Source: Chitinophagales bacterium (GTDB taxonomy: Bacteria; Bacteroidota; Bacteroidia; Chitinophagales; Saprospiraceae). From it: a stretch of 42,032 nt of DNA. Positions 7,823 to 15,762 of the stretch are shown here, in pieces; position 1 is the stretch's first letter, and each line of letters starts with the position of its first letter. Position numbers and translations under genes: made by a program. The stretch covers positions 1 through 42,032 of the forward strand of contig JAFLBO010000042.1 of assembly GCA_017303475.1 (NCBI GenBank), written 5' to 3'. Below the pieces are notes generated by a model, which was given only the letters and a program-made list of their open reading frames with translations, was not told the DNA's origin and did not search any database.

Positions 7823-9136
7823 ATGTACCTTCCCTCACGTTTTTTCTGGTCTTTGGGTGCAGTAGCTGCCTTGTTTGCAGCTTCTTATCCGTTTGGCTGG
7901 TTGTTCCCGTTGGCTCAAACAGCATTGGTGGGACTGGCGGGGCTGGTGCTGACAGACGGCCTACTTCTGTACGCGCGAAAACCAGCAATTCAGTGCCGGC
8001 GGGAACTAAATCCTGTTTTTTCCCTGTCGGACCCAAACCCGGTGTACATCCATATAGTAAACCAATCGAATCAGTTTTTTCATCTTAGTATAGCTGATGA
8101 GCATCCGGTACAGTTTCAAAAACGGGATGCGGAGATTGTCTGCGCTTTGCCGCCGCAGGAACCTTACAGACTGGAGAGTAAACTGGTACCACTCACCCGG
8201 GGCGTTTATGCATTTGGCAATATCAATGTGTTTGTGCGCACCAGGTTGGGATTAATTGAACGCCGACTGGTTTTTGAACAGGCGCAGCAGGTGGATGTAT
8301 ATCCAAGCATCATTCAGATGAAACGGTATGAGCTCAGGGCCATGCGGCAGATTGCTCATGACACCGGCATTAAGAAGATGCGCCGTATAGGCCATTCCTA
8401 TGAGTTTGACCAGATAAAAAACTATGTGCAGGGCGATGATTACCGCTCAATTAACTGGAAAGCCAGCAGTCGCAGAGCAGCCCTGATGGTGAACCAGTAT
8501 GAAGATGAGCGTAGCCAGCAGGTATATTGTGTAGTGGACAAGAGCCGGGTAATGCGTATGCCTTTTGAGGGGCTGAGTCTGATGGATTATGCCATCAATA
8601 CCACACTGGCCATCAGCAATATTATTCTGAAAAAACAGGACAAAGCGGGGTTGCTTACCTTTTCAGATGTAATTGGCGCTACCTTAAAAGCAGAGCGGGA
8701 CTCAAGTCAGCTCAATCGTATCATGGAAAGTTTATATCGGGAAAAGGAACGCCCGGTGGAGTCGAACTATGAATTGCTTTACGAAGGAGTCAGGCGTTTG
8801 ATTGGTGCGCGATCGCTGCTGCTATTGTTCACCAATTTTGAGAGCATGTATGCCCTGGAGCGGGCTTTGCCCACCTTGCGCAGGCTTGGGCGGGCGCACC
8901 TGCTGGTGGTAGTGTTTTTTGAGAATACAGAAATCCGGAAGCTTACACAGGAAGATGTGGTTACCACGGCAGATATGTATCGTCAAACAGTAGCCCGCCA
9001 GTTTCTGCAGGATAAAAAGGAAATGGTGACCAAATTGCGGCAATACGGCATTCAGGCGGTATTGACCAAGCCACAGGATCTCACATTGAATACCATAAAC
9101 AAATACCTGGAGTTGAAATCCAGGGGATTGATTTGA
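7823..9136 (+). CDS. DUF58 domain protein
   Basis: A 437-residue DUF58 (YeaD-like) protein with two N-terminal membrane segments (about 8-26 and 30-50), a beta-sandwich region, and the DUF58 signature around residues 194-218 (EFDQIKNYVQGDDYRSINWKAS region). A vWA-like Rossmann region follows (YCVVDKSRVM, LLLLFTNF). DUF58 proteins usually neighbour a MoxR-type ATPase and vWA proteins and are thought to act in envelope or stress complexes; no moxR is in view here. The start codon abuts a CCACCGT tandem repeat, so there is no recognisable Shine-Dalgarno sequence. Confidence 0.88.
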   Translation: MYLPSRFFWSLGAVAALFAASYPFGWLFPLAQTALVGLAGLVLTDGLLLYARKPAIQCRRELNPVFSLSDPNPVYIHIVNQSNQFFHLSIADEHPVQFQKRDAEIVCALPPQEPYRLESKLVPLTRGVYAFGNINVFVRTRLGLIERRLVFEQAQQVDVYPSIIQMKRYELRAMRQIAHDTGIKKMRRIGHSYEFDQIKNYVQGDDYRSINWKASSRRAALMVNQYEDERSQQVYCVVDKSRVMRMPFEGLSLMDYAINTTLAISNIILKKQDKAGLLTFSDVIGATLKAERDSSQLNRIMESLYREKERPVESNYELLYEGVRRLIGARSLLLLFTNFESMYALERALPTLRRLGRAHLLVVVFFENTEIRKLTQEDVVTTADMYRQTVARQFLQDKKEMVTKLRQYGIQAVLTKPQDLTLNTINKYLELKSRGLI

Positions 9137-9150
9137 GCATTTTACTACCC

Positions 9151-10293
9151 ATGATGGATTTGAAAAAGACACCCTCTCCCAGTTTTGTACTGGAGGAATC
9201 CCGTTTGCGCAAAAACCTGGAACTCATTGCTCGCGTTCAGCGGGAAGCCGATGTGCAGATCATTCTTGCATTCAAAGGCTTTGCTATGTGGAGCGCTTTC
9301 CCCATTGTGCGGGAATACGTTAAGGGCGCCACGGCATCTTCGCTGAATGAGGCGCGACTATGTTTTGAAGAGATGAAAAGCTTATCGCATACGTATGCGG
9401 TGGCTTATGTACCCAGAGAGTTTGGCAAGATATTGCAGTATTCCAGCCATGTAACTTTCAATTCCATCAGTCAGTGGAAACGTTTTAAAAAACGGGTGGA
9501 AAATGCGCCGCATCCGGTTAGTCCCGGTATTCGGGTCAATCCGGGCTGGTCGCCGGTTGGAACGGCGTTGTACAATCCGGCCGCACCTGGTTCCCGTTTG
9601 GGCGAACCTGCCGAAAATTTCAAGGGTAAGCTACCGGAGGGCATTGAGGGACTTCATTTTCATGTACTATGTGAAAGCAGCAGTCAGGATTTGGAAACGG
9701 TGTTGGGGTATTTTGAAAAACAATTCGGCGCGTTTTTGCCAAGGTTGAAATGGGTGAATTTTGGCGGCGGACATTTAATGACCCGTCAGGGCTATGATGT
9801 AGAACATCTGATTTCAGTATTGAAGGCATTTCGCAAGCGTTGGCCACATTTGCAGGTTATTTTGGAGCCTGGAAGCGCCTTCGCCTGGGATACCGGAGTG
9901 CTGGTAGCCACAGTATTGGACATTGTTAAAAACAAGGGTGTGCGGACCGCCATTCTGGATGTTTCGTTTACAGCACATATGCCTGATACCCTGGAAATGC
10001 CCTACCGGCCTCGTGTGCGCGGCGCCAGCGAGGAGATTACCGGCAAACCCAACCTTTACCGCCTTGGCGGCGTAAGTTGTTTGAGCGGCGACTTTATGGA
10101 AGAGTATGCCTTTGACAAACCTTTGAAAGTTGGGCAAAAAATCGTGTTTGAAGACATGATTCACTACACCATGGTTAAAACTACCACTTTCAATGGTGTG
10201 ACACATCCCAATATTGCCATCCTACGCCAGGATGGAAAATTGGATATTGTACGACGCTTTTCGTATCGGGATTACCGCAACCGATTGTCCTGA
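9151..10293 (+). CDS. nspC: Carboxynorspermidine decarboxylase
   Basis: A 380-residue fold-III PLP enzyme of the alanine racemase/ornithine decarboxylase superfamily. The PLP-binding Lys is K42 in LAFKGFAMW, a signature of NspC. Other family landmarks: HFHVLCESSS (substrate-side), NFGGGHLM (Gly-rich), LEPGSAFAWDTG, and GVSCLSGDF near the C-terminus with the active-site Cys. NspC removes CO2 from carboxynorspermidine or carboxyspermidine in the alternative polyamine route common in Bacteroidota. ATG 9151 (or 9154) is preferred over a TTG at 9133 that overlaps the DUF58 stop. The partner carboxynorspermidine dehydrogenase is not in the window. Confidence 0.93.
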   Translation: MMDLKKTPSPSFVLEESRLRKNLELIARVQREADVQIILAFKGFAMWSAFPIVREYVKGATASSLNEARLCFEEMKSLSHTYAVAYVPREFGKILQYSSHVTFNSISQWKRFKKRVENAPHPVSPGIRVNPGWSPVGTALYNPAAPGSRLGEPAENFKGKLPEGIEGLHFHVLCESSSQDLETVLGYFEKQFGAFLPRLKWVNFGGGHLMTRQGYDVEHLISVLKAFRKRWPHLQVILEPGSAFAWDTGVLVATVLDIVKNKGVRTAILDVSFTAHMPDTLEMPYRPRVRGASEEITGKPNLYRLGGVSCLSGDFMEEYAFDKPLKVGQKIVFEDMIHYTMVKTTTFNGVTHPNIAILRQDGKLDIVRRFSYRDYRNRLS

Positions 10294-10402
10294 GTATTTT
10301 TGGGGCGTTATAGGTCATTTGGGGCATTTAGGTCATTTTTGAGGTCATTTGGGTCATTTGGGTCATTTTTGAGTTCATTTGGGTCATTTGGGGGGCATTT
10401 AT

Positions 10403-10566
10403 GGGTCATTTTTGAGTGAGATGCCAGGCTTTGTCATCCAGAGGCCAGCGAAGGATCTGAAAGAACTCGCTACGCCAGACCCTTCGCTACGCCAGACCCT
10501 TCGCTACGCCAGACCCTTCGCTACGCTCAGGGTGACAAAGCCTGGCATCTCACTCAAAAATGACCC
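10403..10566. repeat. 34-bp perfect inverted repeat with tandem-repeat loop
   Basis: 10403-10436 and 10533-10566 are perfect reverse complements. The 96-nt loop holds three copies of a 17-bp unit (TCGCTACGCCAGACCCT, 10467-10517) plus a partial fourth. The outer ends run into the flanking GGTCATTT and AAATGACC arrays. Confidence 0.92.
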
Positions 10567-10875
10567 TCCAAATGACCCTCCAAATGACCCATAAATGACC
10601 CATAAATGACCCTCCAAATGACCCATAAATGACCCTCCAAATGACCCATAAATGACTCCCAAATGACCCCCAAATGACCCATAAATGACCCTCCAAATGA
10701 CCCCCAAATGACCCTCCAAATGACCCCAAATGACCCCTAAATGACCCATAAATGACCCATAAATGACCCTCCAAATGACCCTCCAAATGACCCCCAAATG
10801 ACTCCCAAATGACCCTCCAAATGCCCCCCAAATGCCCCCCAAATGACCCCCAAATGACCCACCAAATGACCCATC
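10557..10875. repeat. AAATGACCC-type minisatellite
   Basis: Nearly 30 units of mainly 10-12 nt, alternating between forms such as AAATGACCCTCC and AAATGACCCAT. The array stops 17 nt before the ATG of the next gene. Confidence 0.93.
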
Positions 10876-10892
10876 CACAACCCTCACTGAAT

Positions 10893-12461
10893 ATGCGCAA
10901 ACAAATTTCCTTACCGATTGCCTTGTTGATTACCCTGGGTATCATGGGTTGGTCAGCTTGTAAAAAATCCGACTTCGACAATCTGGAGTTGGACGATCAT
11001 ACAGCGGAGTATGCCTTTCCGTTGTTCACTACAGAACTGTTGCTCAAGGATTTGCTGTTTAATTTGCAAAGCGACAGCCTGTCTGACGACACTGTGTTTG
11101 TGAATCCTGACAATACCATTACCCTGTTTTATTCAGGGGATGTAGCGCAAAAACCGGCAAGCGATATTTTCAATTTCCTGAATAATACCTTGCCTATTGT
11201 CATTACAGATACAGCGATTTTTAGTCCACTAAATTCACCCGACGGGGTTACCATCAGGCAGGCAGATATTTTGTCGGGGACAATCGGTTTTTATATCCTG
11301 AACAATACCCCGGATACCCTGCACGGATATTTTGAAATTCCGCAGCTGGCATTGTTGGGGATATCCTTGCGACAGCCGTTTGTGGTAGCGCCAGGCAATT
11401 TTTTCCTGTCGGATACCATTCCGCTCAATGGATACCATCTGGAAACTTCCGGCAACAGTCTGTCTGTGAAGTATTTTGCCTACAAACCCAACGGCGAGCG
11501 CATAAAAGTGCCTGATTTCCCAATTGCGGCTACCAATGCCCTGAAATTCACCTATGTGGAAGGCTACTGGGGTTTTCAGTGGTATAAACTTACCCGGGAT
11601 ACCATTGAAATTGACATCAACCAAAGTGAATTGAAGGGCGATCTAAAAGTTAGAAATCCCAAGGTTACCATGCGGATTAACAACTCTTGGGGCTTTCCAA
11701 CGCGTGGCCAGATCAAGTTTCTGAGCTTTATTGGTCAAAACGATGAGGAAATACCGCTTGTGAGCACAGTTTTTGAACACGATTCTTTTGATTACGTGGA
11801 TTTCAATTACCCCTCATGGGCATTAAATGAGGTGGGGCAAACCAAGTATACGGATATCTCCCTGGATGCTTCCAATTCCAATATCGCCGATATTTTTAAC
11901 AGTCAGCCCAAGCGCCTTATTTACGAGGTGGATGGTATTAGCAACGCTAATAACGATCTGAATTTGGTGGGCTTTATTACCGATAAAAGTGTGATTGCGC
12001 TGCAAATTCGTGTGGAATTCGTGCTCGAAGGCGCGGTGCGCAATTTCGGCGCCGAACAAACCCTCAACCTGGATTTTGGGGAGTTTGGCAGCCTGGATTC
12101 TGCCGGCGTGGAAGAGGTGGAGTTCAAACTCGTAACGGAAAACGGCACACCTATCACCTCCAATGCCCAGATCTTCTTCCGGGATGAAGCTGGAAATGCC
12201 ATTGATTCGTTGTTTTCCGATGGTCCGCGCGATATCATTCGCTCCGCTCCGGTAAATAGTGAAGGCGTAGCCAGTGGCACCACCCGAACCGAAGAGTTTA
12301 TCACCATGGATTCAGCACGGTTTGATAAAATCCGTACGGCCAAGGATGCGTTCTTGAAAGTGTACTTCACCACCGCCAATAACGGCGATACTTTTGTCAA
12401 ACTCCTGGCTACCGACAAGATTGTGATCAAAATGGGCGCCAAGGTTAAAAAGCGACTCTAA
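10893..12461 (+). CDS. Secreted lipoprotein, unknown function
   Basis: 522 residues. Start chosen at ATG 10893, which gives a lipoprotein signal peptide with lipobox WSAC (Cys21); the frame is open further upstream, but only through the minisatellite. The mature protein is acidic and rich in beta-strand-like, Asn/Asp/Thr-rich segments, typical of Bacteroidota surface or periplasmic lipoproteins. No catalytic motif recognised. It is followed after 47 bp by a DUF5723-like outer-membrane protein, and the two probably work together at the outer membrane (inference from context). Confidence 0.82.
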   Translation: MRKQISLPIALLITLGIMGWSACKKSDFDNLELDDHTAEYAFPLFTTELLLKDLLFNLQSDSLSDDTVFVNPDNTITLFYSGDVAQKPASDIFNFLNNTLPIVITDTAIFSPLNSPDGVTIRQADILSGTIGFYILNNTPDTLHGYFEIPQLALLGISLRQPFVVAPGNFFLSDTIPLNGYHLETSGNSLSVKYFAYKPNGERIKVPDFPIAATNALKFTYVEGYWGFQWYKLTRDTIEIDINQSELKGDLKVRNPKVTMRINNSWGFPTRGQIKFLSFIGQNDEEIPLVSTVFEHDSFDYVDFNYPSWALNEVGQTKYTDISLDASNSNIADIFNSQPKRLIYEVDGISNANNDLNLVGFITDKSVIALQIRVEFVLEGAVRNFGAEQTLNLDFGEFGSLDSAGVEEVEFKLVTENGTPITSNAQIFFRDEAGNAIDSLFSDGPRDIIRSAPVNSEGVASGTTRTEEFITMDSARFDKIRTAKDAFLKVYFTTANNGDTFVKLLATDKIVIKMGAKVKKRL

Positions 12462-12508
12462 CCACCGATTACCCTTCATTGAATCTAGCGCTTATGCACT
12501 TTCCAAAT

Positions 12509-13852
12509 ATGTCTTTTCGTCGTTTTTGCACGGGTCTGGTGCTGATGGCTGTTCCGGTGCTGCTCAAAGCCCAGCAAGAACTGATGCTCCATGCTATGCC
12601 GGAAATATGGCACAGCACTTCTACCAACCCAGCATTTTTTCCTGAGGATAAGTCATTCGTGATTGGCCTTCCAGGTATCGGACTGGATGCAGCTCATTCG
12701 GGAAATATCACCTACAACGACATTTTTATCAAAGAAGCGGATCGTACACGCATCAATTTTTCCGGCGCGTTGAACCAGCTGGACCCTCTGAACACCGTCA
12801 CGTTTGATCAACGTATTGAAACGGTATCGCTGGGTTTGCGTCTGCCAGGCAAGTTTTGGCTACAAGCCGGGCATGCCAATCGTTTGAGCGGATCGGTAAC
12901 CTATCCCAAAACCCTGCCGGCCTTGATTTGGGATGGCAATGCGCAATACATCGGGCAAACGGTGAACATTGCTTTACAATCTGATATCTCCAACTGGAAT
13001 GAGTGGAGCGTGGGCTTGGCTAAACAATTGGGCAAGCTTCAGTTGGGTTTCCGCGCCAAGCTTCTTACCGGAACCGGCGCTCTGCTTTCCGATAACAACA
13101 GACAGATAGCTAACGTTACCACCAGCGACGATATCTACCAGCTTACCCTGGAAACTAATTATGCCTTTTATTCCTCCTCCCTGATTTCAGCTTTTGATAC
13201 TTCAGGTTATGGTTTTGATATTAAAGTAGGCGAATTGGGCGGTAAAGTATTCAGTACCAATACGGGTTATGGCTTTGATATTGGCGCACAATACCAGATA
13301 AACGACCGCATCGCGGTGGATTTGTCGCTTCTGGATATTGGTGGAAAAATCACCTGGAAAGAAAATGCCAACTATTTTGCCAGCGAGGGCGAATATCAAT
13401 ACGATGGCGTCACACTCCCGGGGGCTGACATCATCAATGGTTCCGATAGCCTGGATTTTTCCACCAAACTGGATACGCTGAACGATATTTTCAAATTCCA
13501 AAAAACAGCACAGGAGTTTGAAACCAGCTTGCCTTTCCGCGGTTATCTGGGTGGCCGGTACGCTTTAACCAAACGCCTGACGCTCGGACTGAGCCTGTTC
13601 ATGCAAAAACGCTCGGAAGAAAAAGCCACTACAGCCGTGGGCGCCAGCATCCGCTGGATGCCAATCAAAATGCTTTCGCTGGGGGCTATGTACAGCATCA
13701 ATGATCGCTCTGCAGCCAATCTGGGTTTCCAGGTTGGCCTAAAGCCAGGCCCTGTGCAAGTGTATTTTGCTTCAGACAATATCATCAATGCATTTTCCCT
13801 GAAAAGCAATCCGGCTGTGAATCTGCGTGCAGGGTTGGCCCTGGTTTTTTAA
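12509..13852 (+). CDS. Outer-membrane beta-barrel protein, DUF5723-like
   Basis: 447 residues from ATG 12509 (ATG 12494 also possible). A signal peptide MSFRRFC...VLLKAQQ is clear. The body has the alternating pattern of membrane beta-strands, the NPAFFP motif after the first strand common to PorP/SprF-like and DUF5723 proteins, and a terminal aromatic (LALVF) fitting BAM-dependent insertion. Function unknown. It is co-oriented with the lipoprotein upstream and ends 4 nt before the hydrolase gene. Confidence 0.8.
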   Translation: MSFRRFCTGLVLMAVPVLLKAQQELMLHAMPEIWHSTSTNPAFFPEDKSFVIGLPGIGLDAAHSGNITYNDIFIKEADRTRINFSGALNQLDPLNTVTFDQRIETVSLGLRLPGKFWLQAGHANRLSGSVTYPKTLPALIWDGNAQYIGQTVNIALQSDISNWNEWSVGLAKQLGKLQLGFRAKLLTGTGALLSDNNRQIANVTTSDDIYQLTLETNYAFYSSSLISAFDTSGYGFDIKVGELGGKVFSTNTGYGFDIGAQYQINDRIAVDLSLLDIGGKITWKENANYFASEGEYQYDGVTLPGADIINGSDSLDFSTKLDTLNDIFKFQKTAQEFETSLPFRGYLGGRYALTKRLTLGLSLFMQKRSEEKATTAVGASIRWMPIKMLSLGAMYSINDRSAANLGFQVGLKPGPVQVYFASDNIINAFSLKSNPAVNLRAGLALVF

Positions 13853-13856
13853 GTGC

Positions 13857-14831
13857 ATGATTCTCAAGTCTACGTATCCGGGTGCTCCTGTGTGGCAGCC
13901 CGGCGGTCATTTGCAATCCATCATCCCAGGGGTATTCAGGAAGGTAAAGGGGGTACGTTACCAGCGGGAAAGAATTGAAACGCCTGACGGAGATTTTCTG
14001 GACCTGGATTGGCTGCGCGGTCCTGAGCCAAGGCAGCGCTTAATGATTGTCACGCACGGACTGGAAGCCAGTTCGGATGCGCAATATTGCCGTGGTACGG
14101 CCAAGATTTTCTATGAAAACGGTTGGGATGCACTGGCCTGGAACTGCCGTTCCTGTTCGGGCGAGATGAACCGGCGCTTCAGAATGTACCATCACGGTGA
14201 TACCGAAGATATTGGCGCAGTGGTGGATCATGCCATTGTCACTGGCGGATACGAACAAGTGGCTCTGGTGGGTTATAGTATGGGCGGCAACATCAGTTTA
14301 AAATACGTAGGTACCCGTGGTGAGCAAATACCGCAGCAGGTGCGTGCAGCCGTTGCTTTTTCAGCTCCATGTGATATCAGGGCTGGCGCTGATGTGCTGG
14401 ACAGATGGGATAACTGGATTTATAAAAAGCGTTTTTTAGCTTATCTGAAGAAAAAGATCCGCCACAAAGCCCGGCAGTTTCCGGGGCGACTTGAGTTGGC
14501 AAAGCTCAAAAAAGTACGCAGGTGGTATGATTTTGATGAATATTTCAGTGCGCCCATCTGCGGATTTGCTTCTGCGGATGAATTTCATGCCCAGGCTTCT
14601 GCCAAAAATTTCATTGCGGGTACGCGCGTGCCCACGCTCATTGTGAGTGCGCTCAATGATCCTATCCTCACGCCTGAGTGTTTTCCGGTAGAGATAGCCA
14701 GAGAACATCCTTTTTTACATTTAGAACTTACCTCCGGTGGTGGCCATTGTGGGTTTGCAGCACTGGGAGGAGGGGAATATTCCTGGGCGGAGCAGCGGGC
14801 ATTGGGTTTTGTGTGTTTAGTGACGGGGTGA
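13857..14831 (+). CDS. YheT-family alpha/beta hydrolase
   Basis: 324 residues from ATG 13857, 4 nt after the previous stop; a longer frame would overlap that gene. The nucleophile elbow is GYS141MGG, the oxyanion region is HGLE (67-70), and the acid and base are D268 (LNDPIL) and H297 (GGGHCGF). The HLQSIIP opening and the NCRSCSGEMN segment are typical of the YheT/ABHD1-3 group, probable carboxylesterases or lipid hydrolases. The last codons and the stop lie inside a 42-bp-arm palindrome shared with the convergent gene. Confidence 0.88.
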   Translation: MILKSTYPGAPVWQPGGHLQSIIPGVFRKVKGVRYQRERIETPDGDFLDLDWLRGPEPRQRLMIVTHGLEASSDAQYCRGTAKIFYENGWDALAWNCRSCSGEMNRRFRMYHHGDTEDIGAVVDHAIVTGGYEQVALVGYSMGGNISLKYVGTRGEQIPQQVRAAVAFSAPCDIRAGADVLDRWDNWIYKKRFLAYLKKKIRHKARQFPGRLELAKLKKVRRWYDFDEYFSAPICGFASADEFHAQASAKNFIAGTRVPTLIVSALNDPILTPECFPVEIAREHPFLHLELTSGGGHCGFAALGGGEYSWAEQRALGFVCLVTG

Positions 14832-14907
14832 CTGCGAGTTAAACTAAACTGAGAGTCTCACTCAAAGTGAGACTCTCAGTTTAGTTTAACTCGCAGTCAC
14901 CCCGTCA
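14821..14907. terminator. Perfect 42-bp-arm palindrome between convergent genes
   Basis: 14821-14862 and 14866-14907 are perfect reverse complements with a 3-nt loop (CAA). The element contains the final codons and stop of the YheT gene and the stop of the leftward gene at 14905. It could act as a bidirectional terminator or mRNA-stability hairpin; there is no long T-run, so its role is inferred from position. Confidence 0.8.
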
Positions 14908-15750
14908 ATCCTCCTCCGGATTCCCCAATGCCCGCCGTTTCCACTTTGGGCCATGAAATTTCAGCTTCAGAATTTCTTCAGCAAAGAGTTCCTCCAGCTC
15001 AAATTCGCTGTCGGTAAGGTAATCGTCTCCGGTTAAGCCAGGATATTGGGCAGGCATAAACCGTTTTTGATCCTTATTCCAATGATGTTCCAAAACCAGC
15101 TTTCTACTGAAAATGGTTCTGCCGGAATGTATGCCCATATCGTCGCCGGCGAGTACGCGGTACACCAAAATAGCTTCGATTTTTTCCGGAGAAATCAAGC
15201 GGTATCGTGTGTTGACAAACTGATGCGCGGTAGATCCCAATAACCATTTGCCTTCTGATTCAAGCAGCACCAACACACAATGAAGACTATCATTTATGCT
15301 TTGATATAAATTCAGGATTTCAGATCCATAACCGCTCCCCCAGCCGTAATTATAGGTGAGGAGCATGCCGGTTTTTGAATCTATTCGGGGTGACTTATCG
15401 CCATGAAAAAAGTTGAGTGATGTTTCTCCCATACGTGCCCAGGCCTGTTGCCGCCGGTCGAAACAAACAATAGTTCCTGTTTCCTGAGTTTTAAACCAAA
15501 GTGCCAGTTCCTGTTCGGAATCTGCATCCAGGTTGCCTAGAAGTACATGCACAGGCTGGCTGGGGAAGGTGTTGCCAAACACTTTTTCCCATAGTCTAGC
15601 AGAGACTTCTTTACCGTTGTTTCTCAGAAAAGTATCAGCCTCGGCCGGGCTGAGCAATCGGGGTGCCTGCAACGGCTGGTTAATCTGACTTTTACAGGGT
15701 ATTGCAGGTAAAAGCCAGATTAGCCAACTGAAGACAGCCCATGATTTCAT
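14905..15750 (-). CDS. Secreted protein, unknown function
   Basis: 281 residues with an N-terminal signal sequence (MKSWAVFSWLIWLLPAIPCKSQ); IPCKS could also be read as a lipobox-like Cys. The sequence LLGNLDADSEQELALWF (about residues 70-86) resembles FG-GAP/integrin-like Asp-rich loops. No enzyme motif seen. It follows alaS by 12 nt on the same strand and is probably co-transcribed. The C-terminus is charged and its stop codon lies in the 42-bp palindrome. Confidence 0.75.
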   Translation of the reverse strand: MKSWAVFSWLIWLLPAIPCKSQINQPLQAPRLLSPAEADTFLRNNGKEVSARLWEKVFGNTFPSQPVHVLLGNLDADSEQELALWFKTQETGTIVCFDRRQQAWARMGETSLNFFHGDKSPRIDSKTGMLLTYNYGWGSGYGSEILNLYQSINDSLHCVLVLLESEGKWLLGSTAHQFVNTRYRLISPEKIEAILVYRVLAGDDMGIHSGRTIFSRKLVLEHHWNKDQKRFMPAQYPGLTGDDYLTDSEFELEELFAEEILKLKFHGPKWKRRALGNPEED

Positions 15751-15762
15751 GGTAAACAGTAT

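Larger units (their letters stand above)
10294..10892. repeat. Composite repeat locus between nspC and lipoprotein gene
   Basis: About 600 bp of non-coding repeats: a left tandem array of GGTCATTT-type units (10313-10412), a 34-bp-arm inverted repeat (10403-10436 with 10533-10566), a 17-bp tandem repeat inside its loop, and a right tandem array of AAATGACCC-type units (10557-10875). The right array is the reverse complement type of the left, so the whole locus is a large inverted structure. Long open frames across it, on both strands, encode only repetitive peptides and are not genes. Confidence 0.9.

Noticed and set aside
10504..10981. Open frames of 127 and 143 codons on the minus strand
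   Set aside because: They only translate the AAATGACC minisatellite (repeated GHLGVIW-type peptides) and have no gene-like features.
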